Positions 1 to 9,063 of a stretch of 33,030 nt of DNA are shown in pieces. The position numbers and the translations under genes were made by a program. The notes below the pieces were generated by a model. The model was not told the DNA's origin and ran no database searches. It worked only from the letters and a program-made list of their open reading frames with translations. Numbering within the stretch: position 1 is the stretch's first letter; the number at the start of each line of letters is the position of its first letter. Origin of the DNA: Comamonadaceae bacterium (lineage in GTDB: Bacteria; Pseudomonadota; Gammaproteobacteria; Burkholderiales; Burkholderiaceae_C); assembly GCA_013297985.1 (NCBI GenBank), contig JAAFIY010000037.1:1-33030 (forward strand). The letters run 5' to 3'.

Positions 1-1674
1 CGCTTGCGCAGCAGGCCCGGCCGCACTATCGAAAGCTGGCTCGGTGTTCCACAACAAGGCGGCCTTCAGAGCGCCCGGCGCCAACATGGCGGCGGCGTTC
101 AAGCCGCCTTGCTGAGCTTGCGCGCCCATCAATTGGGCCCCCACCGTGTTGGCGGCTTCGGTGAGATAACCCACGGTGGCACCCGCTTGCGCTGCGATCC
201 AATGCGCCAGCGCCAAGAGGGAGTCTGCCTGCGCGTGGTGAGCGGCAGCGTTGCCGAGCAGCACGGCTTTACGCTCACCCGACAGCAAAGACGCCGCGAT
301 CTCTTGCGCGAGCGCGGATGGTTCAGCCTGCAAGGGTGCCACAACGCCGGTGCGCTGGGCAATAGCCGCCGCTACCTGAGCCAGAGACAGCACCCAGTCA
401 GAGGCCGGGGTCGCCATGTGGTGGGCCACGGGCATGGCCCAGTCGTCTTGCCGGTCGTGCAAACGCGACACGCGGCAACCCGACTTGGTCGCCTGGCGCA
501 AGCGCACCGACATCAAGGGATGGTCTTTGCGAACGTTAGAGCCCACCACCAGCACGCGCTGCAATTGCGACAGCGCCTTGATTGGCATGCCCAACCAGCG
601 CGCCACACCCGCGGGTGCAGCGGCAAAGTCAGCCCGGCGCAGGCGATGGTCGATGTTGTCGCTGCCCAAGCCACGCACCAAAGCGCTCAGCATGAAGAGT
701 TCTTCAACACTGCTGTGCGGGCTTACTAGCGCGCCAATGCGGGCAGCACCATGCGTGTCGCGGATCTGTTTGAGGCCATTGGCCACGTACTCCAAAGCCG
801 TCTGCCAATCGACTTCGCGCCACTGGCCACCCTGTTTGAGCATGGGCGCCGTCAGCCGCTCGTCGCTGTTGAGCGCTTCGTACGAAAAACGGTCCCGGTC
901 GGCGAGCCAGCATTCGTTAACGTCATCGTTTTCCAAGGGAACAACGCGCATCACCCGGTTGTTTTTGACTTGTACGACGAGGTTGGCGCCCACGCCGTCG
1001 TGCGGGCTGATGGACTTGCGCCGACCCAACTCCCAGGTGCGCGCGCTGTAGCGAAAAGGCTTGCTGGTCAGCGCGCCCACCGGGCAGATGTCGATCATGT
1101 TGCCCGACAGTTCCGAATCGATGGTGTCGTCCACCACCGTGGTGATTTCGGAGTGTTCGCCACGGTGAACCATGCCAAGCTCCATCACCCCGGCAATCTC
1201 TTGGCCGAAGCGCACGCAACGGGTGCAGTGGATGCAGCGGCTCATTTCTTCCATTGAGACTAGCGGGCCGACGTCTTTGGGCATCACCACGCGCTTTTCC
1301 GCGTCATAGCGGCTGCTGGATCCGCCGTAGCCCACGGCCAAGTCTTGCAACTGGCATTCGCCGCCCTGATCGCAGATGGGGCAATCAAGCGGATGGTTGA
1401 TGAGCAAAAACTCCATCACCGACTGCTGCGCCTTGATGGCCTTGTCGCTCTTGGTGCGCACGATCATCCCCTGCGTCACCGGCGTGGCGCAGGCTGGCAT
1501 CGGCTTGGGGGCCTTTTCCACATCGACCAAGCACATGCGGCAGTTGGCCGCAATCGACAGCTTCTTGTGATAGCAAAAGTGCGGCACGTACACGCCCGTC
1601 TTATCGGCCGCATGCATCACCATGCTTCCCTCGGGTACCGAGACCTTGCTTCCGTCTAGTTCAATTTCAACCAT
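1..1674 (-). CDS. nuoG: NADH-quinone oxidoreductase subunit G (partial, 3' end outside window)
   Basis: This is the iron-sulfur and molybdopterin-fold subunit of the peripheral arm of complex I, which passes electrons from NADH toward quinone at the inner membrane. The frame stays open from an ATG at 1674 to the window edge, giving 558 codons of the N-terminal part. The protein opens with a 2Fe-2S ferredoxin domain (Cys34, 45, 48, 62). The His-Cys3 cluster follows (His94, Cys98, 101, 107), then a 4Fe-4S set (Cys147, 150, 153, 197). From about residue 220 it continues into the molybdopterin-oxidoreductase-like domain, which is cut by the edge. It is the last nuo gene seen, 21 nt after nuoF on the same strand. 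Confidence 0.97.
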   Translation of the reverse strand, partial: MVEIELDGSKVSVPEGSMVMHAADKTGVYVPHFCYHKKLSIAANCRMCLVDVEKAPKPMPACATPVTQGMIVRTKSDKAIKAQQSVMEFLLINHPLDCPICDQGGECQLQDLAVGYGGSSSRYDAEKRVVMPKDVGPLVSMEEMSRCIHCTRCVRFGQEIAGVMELGMVHRGEHSEITTVVDDTIDSELSGNMIDICPVGALTSKPFRYSARTWELGRRKSISPHDGVGANLVVQVKNNRVMRVVPLENDDVNECWLADRDRFSYEALNSDERLTAPMLKQGGQWREVDWQTALEYVANGLKQIRDTHGAARIGALVSPHSSVEELFMLSALVRGLGSDNIDHRLRRADFAAAPAGVARWLGMPIKALSQLQRVLVVGSNVRKDHPLMSVRLRQATKSGCRVSRLHDRQDDWAMPVAHHMATPASDWVLSLAQVAAAIAQRTGVVAPLQAEPSALAQEIAASLLSGERKAVLLGNAAAHHAQADSLLALAHWIAAQAGATVGYLTEAANTVGAQLMGAQAQQGGLNAAAMLAPGALKAALLWNTEPAFDSAAGPAAQA

Positions 1675-1695
1675 GTCAGCTCTCTGGCTCCGCCC

Positions 1696-3051
1696 TTAAG
1701 CACGCGCGGCCAACTCAGCAGGCTGAGCAGCGCGGATCTTGGCTTCAAACTCGGTGCGGAAGTGTTTGATCATGGCCCGCACGGGCATGGCTGCCGCATC
1801 GCCCAGGGCACAAATGGTGCGGCCCTGGATGTTGTCGGCAATCGAGTTGAGCAAATCCATGTCTGAGCTGCGGCCCTCGCCGCGATCAATGCGATCCACC
1901 AGCCGCCACAACCAGCCCGTACCTTCGCGGCACGGCGTGCATTGGCCACAGGACTCATGCATGTAGAAGTAAGACAGGCGCTTGAGCGACTCAACCATAC
2001 AGCGCGAGTCGTCCATGACGATCACCGCACCAGAACCCAACATCGAGCCCGCCTTGGCAATCGAGTCGTAGTCCATGGTGCATTCCATCATGATGGATGC
2101 GGGCAGCACAGGCGCAGACGATCCGCCCGGAATCACCGCCTTGAGCTGGCGCCCCTTGCGCACACCGCCCGCAAGCTCGAGCAGCTTGGCAAACGGCGTG
2201 CCCATCGGCACTTCGTAGTTGCCGGGCAACTCCACATCACCCGACACCGAATAGATCTTGGTGCCACCGTTGTTGGGTTTGCCGCACGCCAAGTAGGCCG
2301 CGCCGCCATTGCGGATGATCCACGGCACCGCTGCGAACGTCTCGGTGTTGTTGATCGTGGTGGGCTTGCCGTACAAGCCAAAGCTGGCGGGAAACGGCGG
2401 CTTAAAGCGGGGCTGACCTTTCTTGCCTTCGAGCGACTCGAGTAAGGCCGTTTCTTCACCGCAGATGTAGGCGCCAAAGCCGTGCGATGCGTGCAACTGA
2501 AAACTGAAGCTGCTACCCAAAATACGATCGCCCAGATAGCCTGCAGCTCGGGCTTCCTCCAGCGCCTCCTCAAACCGGTCATAGGTCTGAAAAATCTCGC
2601 CGTGGATGTAGTTGTAGCCCACCGAAATACCCATCGCATAAGCCGCGATGGCCATGCCTTCAATCACGATGTGGGGGTTGAACTGCAAGATATCGCGGTC
2701 TTTGCAGGTACCCGGCTCGCCTTCGTCCGAGTTGCACACCAGATACTTTTGCCCCGGAAACTGCCGGGGCATAAAGCTCCACTTCAAGCCGGTGGGAAAG
2801 CCTGCGCCCCCACGGCCGCGCAATGCAGATTCTTTGACGGTGGCGATCACTTGGTCTTGGCTGAGGCCCTCGCCACCATCAAAGCCCAGAATTTTGCGCA
2901 GCGCCTGATACCCGCCGCGCGCTTCATACTCTTTCAGCCGCCAGTTGGTGCCGTCCAGATCAGCGTAGATCTGCGCGTTGAGGTGGCGGCCATGAAAACA
3001 GGTCTGAACACCCGTGGCGGCAAACTGGTCCAAGACTTGTTGCGCGTTCAT
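1696..3051 (-). CDS. nuoF: NADH-quinone oxidoreductase subunit F
   Basis: This 451-residue protein is the NADH-binding, FMN-carrying subunit of complex I. The FMN/NADH site appears as the glycine-rich [10 protein letters not shown] stretch at residues 79-88 and the [15 protein letters not shown] region at 106-120. The 4Fe-4S (N3) ligands are Cys368, 371 and 374 in [11 protein letters not shown], plus Cys414. I chose the ATG at 3051 over a longer upstream reading. It gives the normal family length and N terminus, and it overlaps the nuoE stop as ATGA, which suggests translational coupling. All metal and cofactor residues I looked for are present. Confidence 0.97.
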   Translation of the reverse strand: MNAQQVLDQFAATGVQTCFHGRHLNAQIYADLDGTNWRLKEYEARGGYQALRKILGFDGGEGLSQDQVIATVKESALRGRGGAGFPTGLKWSFMPRQFPGQKYLVCNSDEGEPGTCKDRDILQFNPHIVIEGMAIAAYAMGISVGYNYIHGEIFQTYDRFEEALEEARAAGYLGDRILGSSFSFQLHASHGFGAYICGEETALLESLEGKKGQPRFKPPFPASFGLYGKPTTINNTETFAAVPWIIRNGGAAYLACGKPNNGGTKIYSVSGDVELPGNYEVPMGTPFAKLLELAGGVRKGRQLKAVIPGGSSAPVLPASIMMECTMDYDSIAKAGSMLGSGAVIVMDDSRCMVESLKRLSYFYMHESCGQCTPCREGTGWLWRLVDRIDRGEGRSSDMDLLNSIADNIQGRTICALGDAAAMPVRAMIKHFRTEFEAKIRAAQPAELAARA

Positions 3052-3566
3052 GCGGGGGCTCCTGCGCGCTTGAGGCCATCGACCAATTGATCCAGCTTTT
3101 CGTGGCTCATAAAGCTGCACATGGTGCGGTCATTGACCAGCAGCACCGGTGAATCGGCGCAGGCGCCCAAGCATTCGCTTTGCTGGATGGTGAAGAGGCC
3201 GTCTGCCGTGGTGCCGCCCATCTCAACCCCGAGCTTGTGGCACAAATGATTTAGCGCCTTTTGCCCGTCACGCAACTGGCATGGCAGGTTGGTGCAGACG
3301 TTGATCTTGTAGCGACCCACCGGCTGCTGGTTGTACATGTTGTAGAAGGTGGTGACCTCATGCACAGCAATGGCGGGCATGCCCAACGCGTCAGCCACTT
3401 GCCGCTCGCTTTCTTCACTGACCCAGCCGCGCTCTTGTTGAACGATGGCCAAACAAGCCATGACAGCTGACTGCTTTTGGTCAGCCGGGTATTTAGCCAC
3501 CTCGGTCGCAAAGCGCTGGCGCATGGCGTCCGTGAGTTCGGGGGTGGCAGCGTGCGCGGTGCTCAT
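3048..3566 (-). CDS. nuoE: NADH-quinone oxidoreductase subunit E
   Basis: This 172-residue thioredoxin-fold 2Fe-2S subunit of complex I forms the NADH dehydrogenase tip together with NuoF. The N1a cluster ligands are visible as Cys91 and Cys96 (CTNLPCQL) and Cys132 and Cys136 (CLGAC). The N-terminal helical part carries the family sequence EVTTFYNMY. The gene overlaps the upstream nuoD stop and the downstream nuoF start by four bases each (ATGA). nuoD, nuoE and nuoF are therefore tightly coupled in one transcript. Length and residues are ordinary for the family. Confidence 0.97.
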   Translation of the reverse strand: MSTAHAATPELTDAMRQRFATEVAKYPADQKQSAVMACLAIVQQERGWVSEESERQVADALGMPAIAVHEVTTFYNMYNQQPVGRYKINVCTNLPCQLRDGQKALNHLCHKLGVEMGGTTADGLFTIQQSECLGACADSPVLLVNDRTMCSFMSHEKLDQLVDGLKRAGAPA

Positions 3567-4816
3567 CGGTCAATCTCTCCAAACACGATATCCATAGTGC
3601 CGATGACCGCCACCGCGTCGGCAATCATGTGGCCGCGCGACATTTCGTCCATGGCCGCGAGGTGCGCAAAGCCTGGCGCCCGAATCTTGAGCCGATAGGG
3701 CTTGTTAGCGCCGTCACTGACGATGTAGATGCCGAATTCGCCTTTGGGGTGCTCCACCGCCGCGTAAGCCTCGCCTTCGGGCACGTGAAAGCCTTCGGTG
3801 AAGAGCTTGAAGTGGTGGATCAACTCCTCCATGCTCGACTTCATGGACTCGCGGCTCGGCGGGGCCACCTTGTGGTTGTCGGTGATCACCGGACCGGGGT
3901 TGGCACGCAGCCAGTCCACGCACTGCTTGATGATGCGGTTGGACTGCTTCATTTCTTCCATGCGCACCAAATAACGGTCGTAGCAGTCGCCTGTCTTGCC
4001 CACCGGAATATCGAAGTCCAAGCGGTCATACACCTCATAGGGCTGCTGCTTGCGCAGGTCCCAAGCGATGCCCGAACCGCGCAACATGGCGCCGGTAAAG
4101 CCCAGGTTCAGCGCGCGCTCGGGCGTCACCACGCCAATCCCCACCGTGCGCTGCTTCCAAATGCGGTTTTCTGTCAGCAGACCGTGGTATTCCTCAAGGT
4201 ACTTGGGGAAGCGCTGGGTGAAGCCCTCAATGAAATCCAGCATTGAGCCTTGCCGATTGGCGTTCATCTCTTCAAGAGCACGCGCATTTCGGATCTTGCT
4301 GGCCTTGTACTGGGGCATCGAATCGGGCAGATCGCGATACACACCGCCAGGACGGAAATACGCTGCGTGCATGCGTGCGCCTGACACCGCCTCATAGCAG
4401 TCAAACAGGTCTTCACGCTCGCGGAAGGCGTACAAAAAGATCGTCATCGCGCCGCAATCCAGCCCGTGACAGCCAAGCCAAAGTAAGTGGTTCAGCAGCC
4501 GGGTGATCTCGGCAAACATCACGCGGATGTACTGGGCGCGCACAGGCACCGGGAGATCCAGCAGCTTTTCAATGGCTAGGCAGTACGCGTGCTCGTTGGC
4601 CATCATGGACACATAGTCCAAGCGGTCCATGTAAGGCAGTGACTGGATGTAGGTCTTGCTTTCAGCCAGCTTTTCAGTAGCGCGATGCAACAAGCCAATG
4701 TGGGGATCGGCGCGTTGAATAACCTCGCCGTCTAACTCAAGCACCAAGCGCAGCACACCGTGGGCCGCCGGGTGCTGGGGTCCGAAGTTCAGGGTGTAGT
4801 TCTTGATTTCAGCCAT
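3563..4816 (-). CDS. nuoD: NADH-quinone oxidoreductase subunit D
   Basis: This 417-residue 49-kDa-type subunit forms the quinone-reducing site of complex I together with NuoB. It is related to the large subunit of [NiFe] hydrogenases. The N terminus has the conserved [12 protein letters not shown] (residues 12-23), and the C terminus ends in DIVFGEIDR, typical of the family. NuoC and NuoD are separate proteins here, unlike the fused NuoCD of enterobacteria. This fits a betaproteobacterium. The start at 4816 lies 9 nt after the nuoC stop, and the end overlaps nuoE by 4 nt. Confidence 0.97.
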   Translation of the reverse strand: MAEIKNYTLNFGPQHPAAHGVLRLVLELDGEVIQRADPHIGLLHRATEKLAESKTYIQSLPYMDRLDYVSMMANEHAYCLAIEKLLDLPVPVRAQYIRVMFAEITRLLNHLLWLGCHGLDCGAMTIFLYAFREREDLFDCYEAVSGARMHAAYFRPGGVYRDLPDSMPQYKASKIRNARALEEMNANRQGSMLDFIEGFTQRFPKYLEEYHGLLTENRIWKQRTVGIGVVTPERALNLGFTGAMLRGSGIAWDLRKQQPYEVYDRLDFDIPVGKTGDCYDRYLVRMEEMKQSNRIIKQCVDWLRANPGPVITDNHKVAPPSRESMKSSMEELIHHFKLFTEGFHVPEGEAYAAVEHPKGEFGIYIVSDGANKPYRLKIRAPGFAHLAAMDEMSRGHMIADAVAVIGTMDIVFGEIDR

Positions 4817-4825
4817 GGCTTGCCT

Positions 4826-5440
4826 TCAGCGACGCCCCGGCGCACCGCCGTACTTTTCTTCGCGAATGATGCGCGGCGTGATCTCACGCGGCTCAATGGT
4901 CACGGGCTGATAAATCACTCGGCGCTGCTCCGGGTCGTAGCGCATTTCGACGTGGCCCGAAGTCGGGAAGTCTTTGCGGAACGGGTGACCGATGAATCCG
5001 TAATCAGTGAGGATGCGACGCAAGTCTTCGTGGCCTTCGAAGACGATGCCAAACAAGTCAAACGCTTCGCGTTCAAACCAATTGGCCGCCGCCCACACCG
5101 AACACATCGACGCAACACAGGGGAAGTCGTCGTCTGCAGCAAATACCTTGAGTCGCACGCGCTGGTTAAGCGAAACCGACAGCAGGTGCAACACCACTGC
5201 ATAGCGAGCGCCATCCCACTGGCCATCGCGGTAATCGCAATAGTCCACCCCGCACAGGTCGATCAATTGCTCAAACGCGCATTGAGGGTGGTCGCGCAGC
5301 TGCTGCGCGGCAGCCAGGTAGTCAGTCGAGGCGACCACTACCGTTACCTCGCCCGCCGATACCTTCACCGAACGGGCCAGACCGCCCAGAGCAGCGACCA
5401 AGTTGTCGCGCAACACATCGACGTGAATTGCATGCGTCAT
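4826..5440 (-). CDS. nuoC: NADH-quinone oxidoreductase subunit C
   Basis: This 204-residue 30-kDa subunit belongs to the connecting module of complex I. The signature is [17 protein letters not shown] in the middle, followed by the GHPFRKDFP segment. The open frame extends upstream inside nuoB. I place the start at the ATG at 5440 because an AAGGG Shine-Dalgarno lies just ahead of it and the protein then has family length. The spacing to the nuoB stop is 11 nt. The C-terminal tail ([12 protein letters not shown]) is Gly/Arg-rich and probably flexible. Confidence 0.95.
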   Translation of the reverse strand: MTHAIHVDVLRDNLVAALGGLARSVKVSAGEVTVVVASTDYLAAAQQLRDHPQCAFEQLIDLCGVDYCDYRDGQWDGARYAVVLHLLSVSLNQRVRLKVFAADDDFPCVASMCSVWAAANWFEREAFDLFGIVFEGHEDLRRILTDYGFIGHPFRKDFPTSGHVEMRYDPEQRRVIYQPVTIEPREITPRIIREEKYGGAPGRR

Positions 5441-5451
5441 GCGGTTGCCCT

Positions 5452-5931
5452 TCACGTCCGAGCGATCGTCTGAGTACGACGAATCTTTTGCTGCAGCTGG
5501 ATGATGCCGTACATCAGCGCTTCTGCCGTAGGCGGGCAACCGGGCACGTACACATCCACCGGCACGATGCGGTCGCAGCCGCGCACCACCGAATAGCTGT
5601 AGTGGTAGTAGCCCCCGCCATTGGCGCACGAACCCATAGAGATCACCCAACGAGGTTCACTCATCTGGTCATACACCTTGCGCAAAGCTGGGGCCATCTT
5701 GTTGCACAGTGTGCCGGCCACAATCATCAAATCAGACTGGCGCGGGCTGGGTCGAAACACCACGCCAAAGCGGTCTAAGTCGTAACGGGCCGCTCCCGCG
5801 TGCATCATTTCGACAGCACAGCAGGCCAGACCAAATGTCATGGGCCACAGCGACCCCGTCTTGGCCCAGTTCACCACCGAGTCGTAGGTGGTGGTGATGA
5901 AGCCTTCTTTCAGAACACCGTCAACGGCCAT
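5452..5931 (-). CDS. nuoB: NADH-quinone oxidoreductase subunit B
   Basis: This 159-residue subunit carries the terminal 4Fe-4S cluster N2, which hands electrons to quinone. The ligands are the adjacent Cys37-Cys38 pair ([11 protein letters not shown]), Cys102 ([11 protein letters not shown]) and Cys132 (VPGCPP). The protein is well conserved throughout and starts [15 protein letters not shown] as in other Burkholderiales. A 69-nt spacer separates it from nuoA. I see no gene in that spacer. Confidence 0.97.
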   Translation of the reverse strand: MAVDGVLKEGFITTTYDSVVNWAKTGSLWPMTFGLACCAVEMMHAGAARYDLDRFGVVFRPSPRQSDLMIVAGTLCNKMAPALRKVYDQMSEPRWVISMGSCANGGGYYHYSYSVVRGCDRIVPVDVYVPGCPPTAEALMYGIIQLQQKIRRTQTIART

Positions 5932-6000
5932 GGGCCTGTGCTCCCAATTGGGGCCGACAAGGAAGCCGATGGGGGCACGAAGATCGCCGCGCCCACGTGG

Positions 6001-6360
6001 TCATTCCCAGTCCAGCGCGCCCTTCTTCCATTCGTACACAAAACCGACGACCAAGATGGACAGAAACACCATCATGGCCCAGAACCCGGTGGGTCCAATT
6101 TCCTTGAGCGACACCGCCCAGGGAAACAGGAACGCGATCTCTAGGTCAAACAAGATGAACAAGATGGCTACCAAGTAGTAGCGCACATCGAACTTCATGC
6201 GGGCGTCTTCAAAGGCTTCGAAGCCGCATTCGTACGGGGAATTCTTGGCCGTATCCGGCCGATTGGGGCCCAACACGTAGCCCAACACCTGAGGGACCAC
6301 GCCGACGCCAATGCCCACCAAGATGAACAACAAAACGGGCAAATAGGCTTCGAGACTCAT
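6001..6360 (-). CDS. nuoA: NADH-quinone oxidoreductase subunit A
   Basis: This small integral membrane subunit of complex I (119 residues) has three hydrophobic segments. They lie near residues 5-27, 60-82 and 88-110, around a conserved loop that includes [23 protein letters not shown]. The open frame continues upstream through the tRNA gene. The ATG at 6360 is chosen because the membrane segment begins directly after it ([16 protein letters not shown]) and the length then matches the family. It is the first gene of the nuo operon, and the tRNA-Leu gene ends 48 nt upstream. Confidence 0.95.
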   Translation of the reverse strand: MSLEAYLPVLLFILVGIGVGVVPQVLGYVLGPNRPDTAKNSPYECGFEAFEDARMKFDVRYYLVAILFILFDLEIAFLFPWAVSLKEIGPTGFWAMMVFLSILVVGFVYEWKKGALDWE

Positions 6361-6408
6361 GGAGCAGCAGTGATGCAGTTGAGCAGCAAGCGTGGATGAA
6401 CCTGAGGT

Positions 6409-6493
6409 TGGTGCCGTCGGCGAGACTCGAACTCGCACAGCTTTCGCCACTACCCCCTCAAGATAGCGTGTCTACCAATTTCACCACGACGGC
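6409..6493 (-). tRNA. tRNA-Leu (anticodon GAG)
   Basis: This is an 85-nt class II tRNA. The 7-bp acceptor stem pairs GCCGTCG with CGACGGC, followed by an encoded ACCA end. The anticodon stem CTATC/GGTAG encloses the loop TTGAGGG, with anticodon GAG at 6457-6459, reading CUC and CUU leucine codons. There is a long variable arm (GGC-GAAA-GCT) and a T arm GCGAG-TTCGAGT-CTCGC. It lies between secG and nuoA, an arrangement usual in Burkholderiales. It may be processed from a longer transcript reading into nuo. Confidence 0.96.
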
Positions 6494-6668
6494 GGCGTGC
6501 TTCAGAGGCGCATTGCGCGAGGGATTTGCGCTAGTTCAAGCGCCCCCAAAACACTTCGGAGTTTAGCCCGAAAAGGGGGGCTTTTCTGTGGGGCTTAGGA
6601 CAGTTTGCGAACCCCGCAGAGAGCCCAAGCGGGCCGTCTGGGCCCGCACACCGCACCCGCAGCCAAGT
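6494..6668 (-). terminator. secG-tRNA spacer with two terminator-like hairpins
   Basis: The spacer after secG holds two stem-loops. Next to secG is GCGGGCC/GGCCCGC at 6629-6647 with a 5-nt loop. Farther on, a composite hairpin at 6565-6595 has outer arms AGCCC/GGGCT and inner arms GAAAAG/CTTTTC. Neither is followed by a clear U-run on the minus strand, so they may slow or process transcripts rather than stop them fully. I found no convincing promoter for the tRNA or the nuo operon here. Confidence 0.4.
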
Positions 6669-7097
6669 TCAACGAGCGGGTACGGAGTCCGACGGCTTGG
6701 CGGGTGCAGGGATGGGCACCGCACCGGTTGCAGGCGCAGCGGGCGACGCCGGAGCGGCCACGCCAGGGGCGGCCGTACCGGGAATCTGCGACGGCGTGCC
6801 CGGCACCACCGGTGCGGCCGGCGCTTCCAGCACACTTCCAGACGGCGCCGCGACCGGCTTGGCATTGCCAAAGTAAGCCAGCGCCAGGGTGCAGCCAAAG
6901 AACACGGTAGCCAGCACTGCGGTGCTGCGCGACAAGAAGTTGGCGCTGCCCGACGCGCCAAACAGGCTGCCCGATGCGCCGCTGCCGAACGCGGCGCCCA
7001 TGTCGGCGCCTTTGCCGTGCTGCACCAGGATCACGCCAATCATGGCCAAGGCGCTCAGAATCTGAACAGCCAACAGAAGGTTCAACAAGATCGTCAT
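6669..7097 (-). CDS. secG: Preprotein translocase subunit SecG
   Basis: This is the small inner-membrane partner of SecYE in protein export. The 142-residue product has two hydrophobic segments, near residues 4-26 (ILLNLLLAVQILSALAMIGV) and 58-78. The SecG motif VQHGKGADMGAAFGSGASG lies between them. The tail from about residue 80 is a long Ala/Pro-rich extension with no fold I recognise, so the protein is longer than the E. coli form (110). The ATG at 7097 was chosen over in-frame GTG and TTG codons just upstream. The Shine-Dalgarno is weak. It follows tpiA on the same strand. Confidence 0.93.
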   Translation of the reverse strand: MTILLNLLLAVQILSALAMIGVILVQHGKGADMGAAFGSGASGSLFGASGSANFLSRSTAVLATVFFGCTLALAYFGNAKPVAAPSGSVLEAPAAPVVPGTPSQIPGTAAPGVAAPASPAAPATGAVPIPAPAKPSDSVPAR

Positions 7098-7162
7098 GGT
7101 CACACTCAAACGTTAAATGGTTCTCTAAGCTCGTTGGCACCCGCGCCGCAGCGCGCAGACCT

Positions 7163-7939
7163 TCAGGCTATCGCACGACGGGCGGCACGCTCAGCAGCCG
7201 CCCCAATGATCGAAAGAAAGTCCGCGGACTTCAAAGACGCGCCGCCCACCAAGCCGCCGTCCACATCGGGCTGGGCAAGCAAATCAGCCGCATTGCCCGC
7301 ATTCATGCTGCCGCCGTAGACAATCCGCACCCGCGCCGCTGCTTGGGCTTGTGCCGCCGACAGCTGTTGCCGCAACGAGGCATGCACCTCTTGCGCTTGG
7401 GCCGGCGTCGCCGTGCGCCCAGTGCCGATGGCCCACACGGGCTCATACGCCACCACGATTTCACTGGTGCAGGGCCCCAACACCGACACCACGGCCGCCA
7501 ACTGCCTGCGCACCACCGTTTGGGTTTGCCCGGCGTCGCGCTCAGCCAGCGATTCCCCCAGGCACACCACCGGTGTCAGGCCGTGCGCCAGGGCTTGCTG
7601 CGCTTTGGCTGCCACGGCCGCATCGGTTTCGCCGTGGTACTGCCGCCGCTCTGAGTGCCCCACCAAGACATAGCGCACACCAAACTCGCGCAGCATGCTG
7701 GCCGACACTTCACCGGTGTAGGCCCCGCTGGCATGGGCCGACACATCTTGTGCGCCCCACGCCATTTGGCCACCCGCCAAGCGTTGCTGCATCTGGCCCA
7801 AGAAAACGGCCGGCACACACACTCCCGCGTCCATAGCGCCAGCGCTGGTGGTCAAGCCCGCAGTTATGGCGTTGAGCAGGTCCAAGTTGGCCGGCAAGGA
7901 GCCGTTCATCTTCCAGTTACCAAGGACGAGTGGGCGCAT
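7163..7939 (-). CDS. tpiA: Triosephosphate isomerase
   Basis: This enzyme interconverts dihydroxyacetone phosphate and glyceraldehyde 3-phosphate in glycolysis and gluconeogenesis. The 258-residue TIM barrel has all catalytic residues: Asn8 and Lys10 (GNWKMN), His95 (VLVGHSERR) and Glu166 ([12 protein letters not shown], the flexible lid). The phosphate-binding YGGSMN and GGASL motifs lie near the end. I chose the ATG at 7939, which has GAGG six bases upstream and gives the family N terminus. An in-frame ATG at 7954 overlaps the stop of the upstream oxidoreductase gene. Coupling to that gene is likely. Confidence 0.96.
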   Translation of the reverse strand: MRPLVLGNWKMNGSLPANLDLLNAITAGLTTSAGAMDAGVCVPAVFLGQMQQRLAGGQMAWGAQDVSAHASGAYTGEVSASMLREFGVRYVLVGHSERRQYHGETDAAVAAKAQQALAHGLTPVVCLGESLAERDAGQTQTVVRRQLAAVVSVLGPCTSEIVVAYEPVWAIGTGRTATPAQAQEVHASLRQQLSAAQAQAAARVRIVYGGSMNAGNAADLLAQPDVDGGLVGGASLKSADFLSIIGAAAERAARRAIA

Positions 7940-7947
7940 CTCAGACC

Positions 7948-8955
7948 TCACCATGTCAACACAATCTTGCCGATGTGGGCGTTGGATTCCATCAGCCTGT
8001 GCGCCCCCACCGCACCCCCACCGTCGGAGTTGGTGTCGCCTGCAGCAAACTGGCTGTGAATCACGGGTTGCACGCGGCGCTGCGCCAATAAAGGCCAAAC
8101 ATGCTGGCGCAGCGACTGCGCAATGGCTGCTTTGAACGCCACCGGGCGCGGCCGCAAGGTCGAGCCGCTGATGGTCAGCCGCCGACGCAGCACCGCGCCT
8201 GCATTGATGCGGGCGTCTACACCGCCTTGCACCGCAATGATCACCAAGCGGCCGTCGTCGGCCAGGGCTTCTAAATCGCGCGCCACGTAGTCACCGGCGA
8301 CCATGTCCAAGATGACATCGACGCCGCGCCCGTTGGTCAGACGCTTGACTTCGGCCACAAAGTCATGGGTGCGGTAGTTGACGCCGTGCTGCGCCCCCAG
8401 CTTCACACAGGCCGCACATTTGTCGTCGCTGCCGGCTGTGACGATGACGGGGTTACCTCGCGCCGCCGCTAGTTGGATGGCAGTCACCCCGATGCCGCTG
8501 CTGCCGCCATGCACCAGCAAGGTTTCACCGGGCTGTAGGCGGGCCCGGTCGTACACATTGCTCCACACCGTAAAGAAAGTCTCGGGCAGCGTGGCCGCTT
8601 CGATGTCGCTCCAGCCCTGGGGCACCGGCAGACACTGGCCCACCGGCGCCACACACCACTGCGCATAGCCGCCCCCGGCCACTAAGGCACACACCCGGTC
8701 GCCCACCGCAAGACCCGCAAGCTGCATCGCCGACGCATCACCTGATTCAATGACGCCCGCTACTTCCAAGCCCGGCAAATCAGACGCACCGGGCGGCACG
8801 GGGTACAGCCCAGTGCGCTGCAGCACGTCGGGCCGATTCACGCCGCTGGCCGCCACGCGAATCAGCACTTCGTCCGCACCCGCCAGCGGGCGCGGGCGCT
8901 CAGCTAGCGCCAGTACCTCTGGCGCGCCGAAGCGGGTGATCTCAATGGCTTGCAT
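7948..8955 (-). CDS. NAD(P)H-quinone oxidoreductase, PIG3/QOR-type MDR family
   Basis: This 335-residue zinc-independent medium-chain dehydrogenase/reductase is closest in style to the PIG3 / quinone oxidoreductase group. It has the N-terminal GroES-like domain ([20 protein letters not shown]) and a Rossmann NADPH site ([18 protein letters not shown]). The C terminus ends HIGKIVLTW. No structural zinc cysteines are evident. Just before the end, the segment [20 protein letters not shown] looks longer and more Gly-rich than in relatives I recall, perhaps a small local expansion. The start is the ATG at 8955. The stop is 8 nt before tpiA. The physiological substrate is not predictable from sequence. 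Confidence 0.88.
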   Translation of the reverse strand: MQAIEITRFGAPEVLALAERPRPLAGADEVLIRVAASGVNRPDVLQRTGLYPVPPGASDLPGLEVAGVIESGDASAMQLAGLAVGDRVCALVAGGGYAQWCVAPVGQCLPVPQGWSDIEAATLPETFFTVWSNVYDRARLQPGETLLVHGGSSGIGVTAIQLAAARGNPVIVTAGSDDKCAACVKLGAQHGVNYRTHDFVAEVKRLTNGRGVDVILDMVAGDYVARDLEALADDGRLVIIAVQGGVDARINAGAVLRRRLTISGSTLRPRPVAFKAAIAQSLRQHVWPLLAQRRVQPVIHSQFAAGDTNSDGGGAVGAHRLMESNAHIGKIVLTW

Positions 8956-8981
8956 TGGGTTGATGCGAAACAAAAACGGCT

Positions 8982-9028
8982 CTTGGGCAGTAAAAATAAG
9001 CCTAACCAGCTATTATTTTTATAGCAAA
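8982..9028 (-). repeat. Dispersed AGCTAT...ATAGCT intergenic repeat, copy in pnp-qor spacer
   Basis: This AT-rich element has complementary ends, AGCTAT near 9008 and ATAGC at 9021-9025, around a T-run. On the minus strand it continues into a conserved-looking flank (TTAGGCTTATTTTTACTG). That flank resembles the flank of the copies at 22617 and 32347. It fills most of the spacer between pnp and the quinone oxidoreductase gene. Confidence 0.55.
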
Positions 9029-9063
9029 TGCCGTTTGTTTGATAGCCGACTGTGCCAACGGGG